A DNA stretch of 36,716 nt, from assembly GCA_018814355.1 (NCBI GenBank), contig JAHIZT010000129.1:1-36716 (forward strand). The letters are read 5' to 3'. Positions within the stretch are counted from its first letter, which is position 1. Each line of letters opens with the position of its first letter. The position numbers were made by a program, and so were the translations under genes. Under the pieces are notes generated by a model, which saw nothing but the letters and a program-made list of their open reading frames with translations, ran no database searches and was not told the origin of the DNA. Source of the stretch: Candidatus Thermoplasmatota archaeon (GTDB taxonomy: Archaea; Thermoplasmatota; Thermoplasmata; UBA10834). Positions 17,211-26,009 of the stretch are shown here, in pieces.

Positions 17211-19442
17211 CTACTGGTTCGGGGGCTCCTGCGCCGTCGTCTGCGCCTGAACCTCCTCCGTCCTGCGCTTCGACCTCGCCCTAAGCTCCTCCAGCTTCTT
17301 CGTGATCTCAGAGATGCTGTCGACCTGCTCTCCTATTACCTGCTTGCGCTTGTCCAGGTGCTCTTTCATCTTCTCGACCCTGGACCTCTCCTGAGCAAGC
17401 TTATCCATCTCCGAGGACAGGCCCTCCCGGCGTCTGTTCATCTCTTCGACCTTCTCATTGAAAGCCAGCTCTCGTGCGTCGACGTCCTTCTTGGCCTTGT
17501 CAAGATCCTCTCCTTTCGCCGCAAGCGCCTTCTCCGTCGTCTCCAGCTCGGCGAACCTTCCGGCCACGTGCTTCCGCTCCGTGTCCAGACGCTGCATCTC
17601 TTCCTCGATCTTCGTCTTGGATTTGAGCGTCTCTCCCTCGAGGGCCTTCTCCCTCTCGGAGAGGGCTTTCACACGCGAGTCCAGGCCCTCCTCTGAGGAT
17701 TTCAGGCCCTCTTGTCTCCTACGCAGATTCTCGAGCTCTTCATGGACTTTGTCCTCGCGCTCGTTGGTTGCGCGGGTCTCGTCCGCTAGGACCGCCTCCC
17801 TTCGGCTCACTTCGGATCTGATCGCTTCGAGGTCCTTCTTCATCTGGGCGATCTCTTGCTCCTGAGCCTCACCCTTCACCCTAGACTCGGCGATTGCTCC
17901 TTCCTTTGCCAGCAGCGCTCTCTCCCTCTCGGCCATTGCTGCCTCTCTCTCCGCGATTGTCTGGACAGTGATCTGCTGTGCCTCCAAAGCGTCCTTGACT
18001 GTGTTCTCGCGCTTCTCAAGGTCCTTAGCTTTCTTGTCGAGGTCTCGCAGCAGTGCCTCAACCCTCTCCTCTGAGCCCGCAGTCTTGGATTCCCTCTCCC
18101 TCAGGGTGAGCTCTTTCGATTCGAGAGCAGCCGTGCGCTCCCTAAGGTCCTCGTTCTCCTTTCCTATCTTGACCAGGAGGCTAGATAGATCCTTCTGCCT
18201 CGCCTCGGCGTTCTTCTCGATTTCGTCCCGGCGCTTCTCGAGGTCCGCTCGATCCGTCTCAAGCGAGCGCTCCCGATTTTCGAGCTGAGTGACGCGGTCG
18301 GCGAACTCCTTTCCTTGGGATGTGAGCAGCTCCTGACGGGGTTTCAGCTCCGTGAGAGCCTTCTCGTATTCCAGTTTTCTTGCGTTCGCATCGTCCTCGG
18401 ATTGCGTCAACTTGCGCTGGCGGTCGTCCAGGGACACTTGCAGCTCGTCCATCTCGCCTTTCGCCGTCTCGCTCTCTACGACGAATGCCTTCTTCTCGTT
18501 CTCGAGCTGCGCGACCTCGGTCTGCAGGTCTTCCTTGCGCGCATCGAGACTGTTCTTGAACTCGTTCAGGTTCTTCTCCTTGGTCTCCAGCTGCGTCCCT
18601 GTGGCCGCAAGTGCCTCTCTGTCCCTGTCCAAGCTCTGGATTCGGACCTTCGCCTCCTCGACTTCCTTCTCCCATTGGGCCTTCCGAGCTAGGTGGTCAC
18701 TATGTGCAGCCTTGTACTCGCTCTCCCTCGCCAAGAGCTCCGCCTTCTCCGTTGAAATCTTGGCCAATCCTGCTTCGAAGTTGGCCATCGAATCTGCGAC
18801 ATTCTCCTGCATCTTCCTTATGAGCGCTCTTTTTGCCTCTGAAGCCACCTCGAACGCCTGTTGGCTCCGCACGAGCGCCTGCTCCCTTTCGAGGAGTAGC
18901 GTGACCCTGTCGTTGATTTGCGCATGCCGTTCGTTGACCTGCATCTCGAACTCTCTGAGCTCCTCCTGCCATTTCACAGTCTCCTGTCTCAGATGGTCCA
19001 GCTCGTCCCTGAGCTTCCCGAGTTCGGCTTCCTCCTGGACGGAATCCGTTCGGTCGTTTTCCAGTTCTGATTGGGCCTGCTTCGCCGACCCCTGTTCTTG
19101 CTTCGCGTGCTGCTCGGCCTCCTGTGCGGCCTTGATGCGTGCGTCGATCGTCGCGTCGAAAGACCTCTCGACTGAGTTCAGCATCTCCTTGAAGAACCCG
19201 ATGTCGCCTTCGTCGGCTACGCCCTTCCCGACGGCTATGAAACTCAGCTTGTCGCCTTTGACCACAGTGGCTGTGAACTTCCCCAACTCGAAGGCTCCTA
19301 TCATGCCGATGTCCCCTCTTCCCTGGATGACGGCAAGTAGTTGCTCATAGGTAACGTCCACCTTGGAGCTGAAAATAAACTCCTTCACTAGCCCGCCATT
19401 TGTACCTACAAGAAATCCTTTCGAGAGCTTCTTATCAAACAC
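17211..19442 (-). CDS. Large coiled-coil protein with small N-terminal domain
   Basis: The 743-residue product has a compact N-terminal domain (about 1-100) with alternating strands and helices, including KLSFIAVGKGV and GFFKEMLNSVERSF, reminiscent of a roadblock/longin-like fold. About 620 residues of nearly unbroken heptad-rich, Glu/Lys/Arg/Leu/Ala coiled coil follow, ending in a basic stretch (RARSKRR) and a Gln/Pro/Thr-rich tail. There is no Walker A, signal peptide or membrane segment, so it is not SMC or Rad50. A structural, cytoskeletal or chromosome-organising role is possible but unproven. The start is GTG 19442. A long antisense open frame (18352-19350) is a shadow of its codon bias. 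Confidence 0.75.
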   Translation of the reverse strand: MFDKKLSKGFLVGTNGGLVKEFIFSSKVDVTYEQLLAVIQGRGDIGMIGAFELGKFTATVVKGDKLSFIAVGKGVADEGDIGFFKEMLNSVERSFDATIDARIKAAQEAEQHAKQEQGSAKQAQSELENDRTDSVQEEAELGKLRDELDHLRQETVKWQEELREFEMQVNERHAQINDRVTLLLEREQALVRSQQAFEVASEAKRALIRKMQENVADSMANFEAGLAKISTEKAELLARESEYKAAHSDHLARKAQWEKEVEEAKVRIQSLDRDREALAATGTQLETKEKNLNEFKNSLDARKEDLQTEVAQLENEKKAFVVESETAKGEMDELQVSLDDRQRKLTQSEDDANARKLEYEKALTELKPRQELLTSQGKEFADRVTQLENRERSLETDRADLEKRRDEIEKNAEARQKDLSSLLVKIGKENEDLRERTAALESKELTLRERESKTAGSEERVEALLRDLDKKAKDLEKRENTVKDALEAQQITVQTIAEREAAMAERERALLAKEGAIAESRVKGEAQEQEIAQMKKDLEAIRSEVSRREAVLADETRATNEREDKVHEELENLRRRQEGLKSSEEGLDSRVKALSEREKALEGETLKSKTKIEEEMQRLDTERKHVAGRFAELETTEKALAAKGEDLDKAKKDVDARELAFNEKVEEMNRRREGLSSEMDKLAQERSRVEKMKEHLDKRKQVIGEQVDSISEITKKLEELRARSKRRTEEVQAQTTAQEPPNQ

Positions 19443-19657
19443 GAGATCACATCCGACTGGGGGGAGTACCGCTCAGGGGGCCCTGGGGGGTGGTGGGCAG
19501 TGGCATTCATGGTCGCTTGACAATTGGCCCACAATCCTGCGGACTCTTGTGTTGTTATCAGTTAGGGCCGAGATAACCTTTTCTACCTACTTCATGAGGA
19601 TTACCGGTTCCTCTGAATTGGTTCACTGGCATGTTGACCTCGGATTTCTAATCTCTC
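19443..19657. other. Intergenic stretch with C-rich/G-rich tract
   Basis: These 215 bases between copA and the coiled-coil gene hold no gene. Next to the coiled-coil start lies a run of G tracts on the + strand (about 19456-19500), including the palindromic core GGGGGCCC and GGGGGG. No clear TATA box for the coiled-coil gene was found. Confidence 0.4.
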
Positions 19658-22105
19658 TCAGGGCCTGAAGCTCCTGAGGAGAGAGGCGTTGGTGACCACG
19701 GACACTGAGCTAAAGGCCATCGCACCTGCAGCAATCATTGGACTGAGGAGCCAGTTTGTGAGTGGGAAGAGCAGCCCCGCGGCTATTGGTATGGCTGCTA
19801 TGTTGTAGAACAACGCCCAGAACAGATTCTGTCTGATCTTTGCGAATGTGCGCCTGCTCAGCTTGATGGCGGTGACGACTCCTTTGAGATCCTCGCCGAT
19901 GAGGACGATGTTTCCGGATTCGAGCGCGATGTCCGTACCCGTTCCCAGGGCGATCCCGATGTCCGCCTGAGCTAGTGCGGGGGCATCGTTGATGCCGTCC
20001 CCCACCATGGCGACGACCTCGCCTCTTTCCTGAAAGGCTTTGACTACTCCGGCTTTGTCTGCCGGGAGCACCTGCGCTCTGAATTCGTCAATGCCTGCCT
20101 GCTTTGCAATCGCCCGAGCGGTCCTTTCGTTGTCACCGGTGAGCATGACGATTCTCAGCCCTAGCCCCTTCAGCCCTGACAGCGCCTCACTGGCTGCCGG
20201 TTTCAGAGTGTCTGCAACACCTATTAATCCGAGCACTGCGCCTTCCGAGACGCACGCCATCACTGTCATCCCTTCGTTTTCCATGGACTCCATCTTGGCG
20301 TTGAGCAGGCCGAGGTCCGCTCCTAGTCGTTCAATCATGCGTCTGTTGCCTACCAAGACGTCATGGCCGTTCACCTTGGCCGTGACTCCTTCTCCGGCAA
20401 CCACGCTGGAAACATCCGGTGTCTCTAGAGTGACTCCAGCACCTTCCGCTGCCGCGATCACGGCTCTTGAGAGGACGTGTTCCGAGCCCTTCTCTGCGCT
20501 CCCGGCAAGAAGAAGGAGCTCTTTCTCGTCCTTGGCGGAACCGAGCTCCGTCTTGACAACCCTAGGCTCCCCTCTTGTCAGAGTGCCAGTCTTGTCGAAG
20601 ATAACCGTCGTCAGTCTGTGTGCTGTCTCGAGGGCGGTGGCATCCTTTATGAGTACCCCCATCTGCGCGCCGCGCCCAGTCCCGACCACGATCGCGGTGG
20701 GAGTGGCCAGGCCCAAAGCGCACGGACATGCGATCACGAGCACGGCCACGAAAGCGGTGAGCGCGAAAGTCAGTCTGTCGCCGACATCCCATTGACCGGA
20801 CCCGATGAAGTACCAGAACAGGAATGTGAAGATGGCCACCGTCATCACGATCGGCACGAAATATCCAGCCACTGTGTCAGCGACCCTTTCGATTGGCGCC
20901 TTGGTGCTCTGGGCGTCCTCGACCAATTTGACTATCTGGGCCAAGGTGGTGTTCCTTCCCACCCTCGTAGCCTTGATCTTCAGCACTCCTCCCAGGTTCA
21001 CCGTCCCTCCAGTGACCTGTGACCCGACCGACTTCTCACTCGGAATCGATTCGCCAGTGACGAGAGATTCGTCTATTGCGGACTCGCCTACGACTACGAC
21101 TCCGTCTACCGGGACCCTCTCCCCGGGCTTGACGAGGACCACGTCTCCCTCGACGAGATCCTCGACTCCAATCTCGACCTCTGCGCCATCCTTGATTGCC
21201 ACGGCCATCGGGGGTTGAAGGTTCATCAGCTTGACGATGGATTCGGACGTGGCTCCTCTCGATTTGAGCTCAAGATACTTGCCGGCAAGGACCAGCGTGA
21301 TAATGACTGCGGAAGTGTCAAAATAGACGTTTGAGGAGCTGACTTGGCCAGGGAACAGTGTAACGACCATGCTATAAACCCACGCCGCTGTTGTGCCCAT
21401 GACGACCAGCGTGTCCATGTTTGCTCTTCGGTTTCTGAAAGCCCAGTAGGTTCCCCTATAGTACCTAAGGCCGGCATAGAACTGGACAGGTGTTGCAAGG
21501 ACTAACAGGACGATGTTCCTCAGGGTCTCGTCTATCAGCCCTTTGGGCCAAACGTCATAGGTCATCGACATTGCGGCAACGGGTACGCTCAACACTGCTG
21601 CGAACACCAAGGTGTTCCAGATCTCCTTGAGCTCCTCCGCACGTGCAGCCTGCTCGGCCATGACGCCTTGTACCTCGAGGACCTTGTAGCCAGATTCCTC
21701 CACTGCCTTCTTCATATCCGATTCGGAGGCCATTGACGAGTCGTAGTCGACTGTCGCCTTTCCGAGCGCGAAGTTCACTCTGGCATCCCTGACGCCCGGT
21801 AACTCTTTCAGAGCATCTTGGACAGAAATAGCGCATGTCGCGCAGTGCATGCCCCCAATAGTGAGGGTGATCTCATCCCTCGCCAAATCGTATCCGGATT
21901 CCTTGATGGTCTTCTCCACATCGTCCATGGAAACGGCCTTGGGGTCGTAGACGAATGTCGCCTTCTCTGTCACGAGGTTCACTCTAACTTCCTCGACGCC
22001 CTCTAGCGACATCAGGGCCTCCTTGACCGTGTCAGCGCAAGTGGCACAGTGCATTCCTTTGATTCTGACTGTAGCCTCCTGCTTGGATTTCTGGGGTCTT
22101 GCCAA
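19658..22105 (-). CDS. copA: Copper-exporting P1B-type ATPase
   Basis: The 815-residue product is a CopA-type Cu(I) efflux pump of the cell membrane. Two heavy-metal-associated domains open it, each with MHCATC (Cys20/Cys23 and Cys88/Cys91). Transmembrane helices follow, then the actuator TGES (350-353), the metal-channel CPC (460-462), phosphorylation site DKTGT (Asp504), the HP-type nucleotide-binding region, GDGINDAP, and the final helices. The CPC motif and paired HMA domains indicate Cu+/Ag+ rather than Zn2+. The start is TTG 22105 after GAGGGA; no ATG precedes the first HMA domain. No copper chaperone or copper regulator gene is adjacent. Confidence 0.95.
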   Translation of the reverse strand: MARPQKSKQEATVRIKGMHCATCADTVKEALMSLEGVEEVRVNLVTEKATFVYDPKAVSMDDVEKTIKESGYDLARDEITLTIGGMHCATCAISVQDALKELPGVRDARVNFALGKATVDYDSSMASESDMKKAVEESGYKVLEVQGVMAEQAARAEELKEIWNTLVFAAVLSVPVAAMSMTYDVWPKGLIDETLRNIVLLVLATPVQFYAGLRYYRGTYWAFRNRRANMDTLVVMGTTAAWVYSMVVTLFPGQVSSSNVYFDTSAVIITLVLAGKYLELKSRGATSESIVKLMNLQPPMAVAIKDGAEVEIGVEDLVEGDVVLVKPGERVPVDGVVVVGESAIDESLVTGESIPSEKSVGSQVTGGTVNLGGVLKIKATRVGRNTTLAQIVKLVEDAQSTKAPIERVADTVAGYFVPIVMTVAIFTFLFWYFIGSGQWDVGDRLTFALTAFVAVLVIACPCALGLATPTAIVVGTGRGAQMGVLIKDATALETAHRLTTVIFDKTGTLTRGEPRVVKTELGSAKDEKELLLLAGSAEKGSEHVLSRAVIAAAEGAGVTLETPDVSSVVAGEGVTAKVNGHDVLVGNRRMIERLGADLGLLNAKMESMENEGMTVMACVSEGAVLGLIGVADTLKPAASEALSGLKGLGLRIVMLTGDNERTARAIAKQAGIDEFRAQVLPADKAGVVKAFQERGEVVAMVGDGINDAPALAQADIGIALGTGTDIALESGNIVLIGEDLKGVVTAIKLSRRTFAKIRQNLFWALFYNIAAIPIAAGLLFPLTNWLLSPMIAAGAMAFSSVSVVTNASLLRSFRP

Positions 22106-22597
22106 TACTTGTCCCTCTCCGGCTTCAATGCTCTCTAACGACGTGGGGTCTTGATATCAGTTGCCCCAACCATTCGGACAGGCGGGTTAGGTTGTAGCTT
22201 GACCCAACTATCCACCGCCCCTCGAAGGACACTGTTGTGTGATTAATAAGAAGCAAATTTAGATTTGTAGGTGTTGTAGTTTGTCGAAATAAAACGCAAG
22301 GCCTTGAATCACTGCAAGCCCTGCGCCATCTCAAATGACGGACTGTCTGCGCTGCGACAGATACAATGCGCTATCCGTCGCCGCGGCCTGCGACGGATTC
22401 CTGCGCGGGATGCCCTTCCTCGCTTTCCTCATCTTGCGCCCTCCTTGTGTTACGGACTATGTCTGGGCAAAGAGGATGTCATGGCAAAGAGGATGTCATC
22501 GTCGGCCACCAGTGACCACATGCCGGCCACCTCTTCCATCAGCGGCCTTGAACTGGCATCATTTAATACAGAGCTAGGCGCTCAACTGATTGAAATC
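22106..22597. other. Long divergent intergenic region between copA and the MoaD-like gene
   Basis: These 492 bases contain no convincing gene. On the minus strand there is a TATA-like CTAAATTTG near 22256-22264, over 140 nt before the copA start. A 17-bp exact tandem repeat lies at 22466-22499. On the + strand ATTTAATA (22561-22568) is the likely TATA box of the MoaD-like gene, about 30 nt before its ATG. No riboswitch or RNA gene was recognised. Confidence 0.4.
22466..22499. repeat. 17-bp exact tandem duplication
   Basis: GGCAAAGAGGATGTCAT occurs twice back to back (22466-22482 and 22483-22499) in the non-coding copA/MoaD gap. Confidence 0.7.
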
Positions 22598-22873
22598 ATG
22601 GCGAGAATCTCGGTCAAGATGTTCGCAACAGTCCGCGAGGCTGCAGGGACATCGGAATGCGCGCTTGAGGCGGACGACCTCACTGACATGGTCTCGAAGC
22701 TGAGGAGGAGCCTCGGGCCTGCCCTGTCCAAGATCTTCGATCAATTGGATTCCGACCCCGAGGGGCTCGTGATCCTTGTTAACGGCTTCAATGTCGATCG
22801 GAGAAACCTGACGACCGTGAAATTCCGTGATGGAGATGATGTGGCGATCTTCCCACCAGTGTCAGGCGGCTGA
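22598..22873 (+). CDS. MoaD/ThiS-family ubiquitin-like sulfur carrier
   Basis: A 91-residue beta-grasp protein ending in the diagnostic Gly-Gly (FPPVSGG), to which an E1-like enzyme would attach AMP and then sulfur or a target lysine. Conserved features are the N-terminal VKMFATVREAAG strand-turn, VILVNG near 60, and DGDDVAIFPPVSGG. It could be the small subunit of molybdopterin synthase or a SAMP-type protein modifier; no MoaE, MoeB or tungsten/molybdenum gene is nearby to decide. ATG 22598 is chosen over the longer frame from 22304 because the domain begins there and a TATA-like box sits at 22561-22568. Confidence 0.85.
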   Translation: MARISVKMFATVREAAGTSECALEADDLTDMVSKLRRSLGPALSKIFDQLDSDPEGLVILVNGFNVDRRNLTTVKFRDGDDVAIFPPVSGG

Positions 22874-22916
22874 GGCTCGCTATGCTTCCTGGCTCACCGT
22901 TTTGATCTGCGACAAG

Positions 22917-22925
22917 CTTTATATT
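22917..22925 (+). promoter_or_regulatory. TATA box of the FKBP gene
   Basis: CTTTATATT predicts transcription from about 22948. A GGAG at 22950-22953 then precedes ATG 22960, supporting that start over the one at 22924. Confidence 0.5.
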
Positions 22926-22959
22926 GACTCACTCTATAACCGCGCCCCAGGAGTTCATA

Positions 22960-23913
22960 ATGGAGAGCGCGCATCCGGCCAAGAAAAAGAGAGACCCGAA
23001 GAAGATGCTGTTGGCCCTCATCATCGCAGGGATTCTCCTGTCAGTCGTTGCCATCGGCTATGTCCTAGTAACAGGAAGGGGGACATCCAGCGTAGCCACC
23101 ACGGGCGGGATTGCGAATGGCGACAGTGTCACAATGAACTACATAGGCCGACTTCCCGACGGGAGTGTCTTCGACACCAGCCTGCTCGACGTCGCTCAGG
23201 ATAACGGACGCTATCCGAAATCGCTCACATTCACACTGAGGTCAAACGACAGCTACACGCCGTTCACGATGACCGCAGGGAACTACGGTTCCGGCGGCAC
23301 TATCAAAGGGTTCGCCTTGGGAGTGATTGGGATGCATGTGAACGAGACGAAGCTCATCGAGGTCATTCCGGGTGAAGGCTATTCAGTTGATCCTGACATG
23401 ATCAGGACCATAGACATCGTCCAGCAGGTCCCGGCGACCGAGGTGATGACCGTCCAGGAGTTCAAGGACGCCTTCCGGACGAATCCAATACTCATGCAGA
23501 CCTTGCCGCACTTCTTCTGGGGATGGAACGTGGTGGTCGCGTTCAATGATAGCGGAATTGTGACAATCAAGCACGAGCCAATCGTTGGACAGACTGTCTA
23601 TCCGTTCGGGAACCCGAGCGGCTCAACAACCCCCTTGGGATGGCCGGTTGTTGTCGAGTCGTACGACCCGAATGGACTCAACGGCAATGGAATGACGACA
23701 GTGAGGCACATCATCTCCCCCTCTGATGTGTACAATGTGAAAGGCACGGACTCCGATGGGAAGAGCTTCGTTCTCTCGGCGTACAACGCGACTGCGGGGA
23801 CATTCCAGATGCATAGGAGCAACTCTGAAACCGGTTACAACGGCGAGCTCGCAGGTAGGACGCTGTTCTTCGAGGTTACAATCGTATCTATCAAGGCTTC
23901 TTCGACTCAGTGA
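22960..23913 (+). CDS. Membrane-anchored FKBP-type peptidyl-prolyl isomerase
   Basis: The 317-residue product has a Lys-rich N-terminus, one membrane helix (about 16-37: LLALIIAGILLSVVAIGYVL) and an FKBP domain facing outward. FKBP motifs are VTMNYIGRLPDGSVFDTS, GFALGVIGMHVNETK and IEVIPGEGY; the long segment after them matches the insert-in-flap layout of archaeal SlyD-like FKBPs. A C-terminal domain of about 120 residues has no family I can name. A role in folding of exported proteins is likely. The gene overlaps the convergent PAP2 gene by 23 nt. Confidence 0.88.
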   Translation: MESAHPAKKKRDPKKMLLALIIAGILLSVVAIGYVLVTGRGTSSVATTGGIANGDSVTMNYIGRLPDGSVFDTSLLDVAQDNGRYPKSLTFTLRSNDSYTPFTMTAGNYGSGGTIKGFALGVIGMHVNETKLIEVIPGEGYSVDPDMIRTIDIVQQVPATEVMTVQEFKDAFRTNPILMQTLPHFFWGWNVVVAFNDSGIVTIKHEPIVGQTVYPFGNPSGSTTPLGWPVVVESYDPNGLNGNGMTTVRHIISPSDVYNVKGTDSDGKSFVLSAYNATAGTFQMHRSNSETGYNGELAGRTLFFEVTIVSIKASSTQ

Positions 23914-24775
23914 CCTGTCTTTCAGGCCGCCTGAAGAGCTTCAAGGAAATAATCCTGACATATCTATCTATCGTCATCTGGACCTTCTCCGTGTTTGCTG
24001 CCACTGTCGCCCCGACCGCGAGGATGAAGCCCGCGAAAACGTCCGCCGGCCAGTGAATTCCCAGGTAGAGTACGGAGAACACGATGGCGACGGTTGCGCC
24101 TCCCAAGAAGTACGTGAACCTCCTGTAACCCACCCCCGCATAGGCGAACACGAGGAATGCAGTCACGGAGAGGCTCACATGCCCGCTGGGGAAGTCGTTG
24201 TCGAGCGGATCGACGCTCGTGACCATCTTGCCCCAGTTAGTGCTCACGTACAGCTGGGGGGTCATTCCGGACTCCGGATGGGAGCCGCTGACCGCGACGG
24301 GGAACAGAAAGTAGAACGGTGTGAGGACGACGTAGTTGATCATTATGGCCACCGCGAATTTCCTGAGAGTCAATCTGTCGTCCTTGACTAGCAGGAGGAT
24401 GGGGACGAAGTACGTGAGATATGCGAAGACCCAGGCATATGCGATTATGAAGAAGTCCGTCAGGAGTCTGTAGTCCAGTCTGTCCTGCAATATCCTAATG
24501 GCGCCTCCAGAGAGGCTGAAAATCCAGTTCGTGTACACGATCTCTTTCGAAGTGTGTCCCGGGTCCGACATCCCGCGCTCCACGACGTCCTGGAGTTGCA
24601 CGAACAGGGGGAAGGCTGCGAGGATAACTATGTAGACAAGGTTGTACTTGAGAGACAGGAGCGTCTTCCTGATGAACATGTCCTTCCATCCAACAAGTAT
24701 GAGCAGTCCTGCGAAGGTCGCGACGACAAGACTGATCGCATAAATGGCGAAGAAGACTGGGTAAGAGAGTGCCAT
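23891..24775 (-). CDS. PAP2-family integral membrane phosphatase
   Basis: The 294-residue product has about six to seven membrane helices and the C-terminal PAP2 motifs PSGHVS (C2) and the H-W-P-A-D part of C3 (YLGIHWPADVFAG). The first PAP2 motif (KxxxxxxRP) is not evident, as in the inositol-phosphoceramide-synthase-like branch. Substrates are lipid phosphates or polyprenyl/archaeal lipid diphosphates. The adjacent glycosyltransferase on the same strand suggests a part in lipid or glycolipid metabolism (inference). The start is ATG 24775. The 81-nt gap to the glycosyltransferase stop allows one transcript. Confidence 0.85.
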   Translation of the reverse strand: MALSYPVFFAIYAISLVVATFAGLLILVGWKDMFIRKTLLSLKYNLVYIVILAAFPLFVQLQDVVERGMSDPGHTSKEIVYTNWIFSLSGGAIRILQDRLDYRLLTDFFIIAYAWVFAYLTYFVPILLLVKDDRLTLRKFAVAIMINYVVLTPFYFLFPVAVSGSHPESGMTPQLYVSTNWGKMVTSVDPLDNDFPSGHVSLSVTAFLVFAYAGVGYRRFTYFLGGATVAIVFSVLYLGIHWPADVFAGFILAVGATVAANTEKVQMTIDRYVRIISLKLFRRPERQVTESKKP

Positions 24776-24856
24776 CCTTTCCGGTCAGTCAAATCAGCGC
24801 ACACGATAGAAATACTTTGCCGAATACGGCTCAGAACAGAGTTCAAAGGTCCTTGA

Positions 24857-26005
24857 TCATCCCATGCTCTTGAGGATCTCGACGGCGTGATCGTACGCCT
24901 TCTCGAGCCTCGCCGTGCAAGCTTCCACAGAATACTCACGAGCTGATGCAACTGCATCCAACATCATCGATTCGGACCGGCGGAGGCATCTACGAATGGC
25001 ATCAGCGCATGTGTCCAGTTCGAAGAGACAACCGTTCTTCCCTTCGCGGACGAACTCCGGGATGGCCCTGTACCTGATTCCAGCAACTGGCGTGCCAGAG
25101 GCGAGAGCTTCCAGCACCACAAGACCCTGAGTTTCAAACGTTGACGCTATCACAAGCGCTTCGCAGCTGGCGTAAGCTACTGGGAGCTCATCATCGGGAA
25201 GAAAACCGGCAAAGACCACCTTGTCCTTGATACCCAGGTCTTTGGCCATCCGTTTGTATTCATCTGCCGAGGGCCCCTTTCCAACTACCAGCAGCCTGAG
25301 CTCCGGCTCCCTCTGTCCGAGCTCCGCAACCGCTTTCAGGACGATATCGAACCGCTTCTCAGGCGACAGCCGGCCGACATGTAGAAGGACCCGCATGCCC
25401 GCCAGGCCATATTTGCCGAGGAATCCCTTGTCGTACCTCTCCGGGGTGAACCTCGTGCAGTCGACGCCCGTGGGAACTACCTCGCACGACTTCATCCGGA
25501 CGCCGTTCATCTCCAACTCCTCCTTTATCGGGGCTGAGGGTGCGATTACGATCTCCGGCCTCTTCAGCAGGTTCCTAAGATATATCCAGACCATCTTCTG
25601 CATGATCTCCGAGTTGATGCCTATCGGTGAATAGTACTTCATGGCCTCATTCGCCATTGTGTGGAACGTGAGGACGTGGGGCAGTTTCAAGGCCCTTGCG
25701 GCCGTGAGGCTCAGGATTGCCATCGATGCGATTCCGTGCGAATGGATGATGTCCACGCGTTCTCTCCTGAGGTGCTCGAGCATGTCGGAGGGGGAGATGA
25801 CGACCCTGTACCCGGGGTAGGACTTGAATTCTATCGAAGGGAGATAGTGGACGGGTCTCGTCGTAACCGGTATCGGATTCACCTCTGGTGCAAGTACTAT
25901 GACCTCGTGCCCTCTTTTCTCAAGGCCACCCGCTGCGATCTCCATCGCAACGACAGCTCCGTCCACTGTGGGGTGGAAGGAGTCGACAAACATCGCGATC
26001 TTCAC
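24857..26005 (-). CDS. GT4-family glycosyltransferase
   Basis: A 382-residue GT-B glycosyltransferase of family 4. The N-terminal domain begins MKIAMFVDSFHPTVDG, with the loop typical of diacylglycerol/PimB-like enzymes; HSHG and FHT lie mid-domain. The C-terminal nucleotide-sugar domain has VGRLSPEKRFD and the E-x7-E pattern in FETQGLVVLEALASGTPV. Such enzymes transfer a sugar with retention to a lipid acceptor at the inner membrane face. The start is ATG 26005, only 4 nt after the ThiDN stop, so it is probably co-transcribed with thiDN even though the functions differ. Confidence 0.88.
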   Translation of the reverse strand: MKIAMFVDSFHPTVDGAVVAMEIAAGGLEKRGHEVIVLAPEVNPIPVTTRPVHYLPSIEFKSYPGYRVVISPSDMLEHLRRERVDIIHSHGIASMAILSLTAARALKLPHVLTFHTMANEAMKYYSPIGINSEIMQKMVWIYLRNLLKRPEIVIAPSAPIKEELEMNGVRMKSCEVVPTGVDCTRFTPERYDKGFLGKYGLAGMRVLLHVGRLSPEKRFDIVLKAVAELGQREPELRLLVVGKGPSADEYKRMAKDLGIKDKVVFAGFLPDDELPVAYASCEALVIASTFETQGLVVLEALASGTPVAGIRYRAIPEFVREGKNGCLFELDTCADAIRRCLRRSESMMLDAVASAREYSVEACTARLEKAYDHAVEILKSMG

Positions 26006-26009
26006 AGGT

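Noticed and set aside
18352-19350. 332-residue + strand open frame inside the coiled-coil gene
   Set aside because: It is Ser/Leu/Phe-rich with no domain, a mirror of Glu/Lys/Arg heptads on the other strand; no promoter or start signal.
17211-19442. SMC/Rad50-type ATPase
   Set aside because: The long coiled coil suggested it, but there is no Walker A, Walker B or signature motif at either end.
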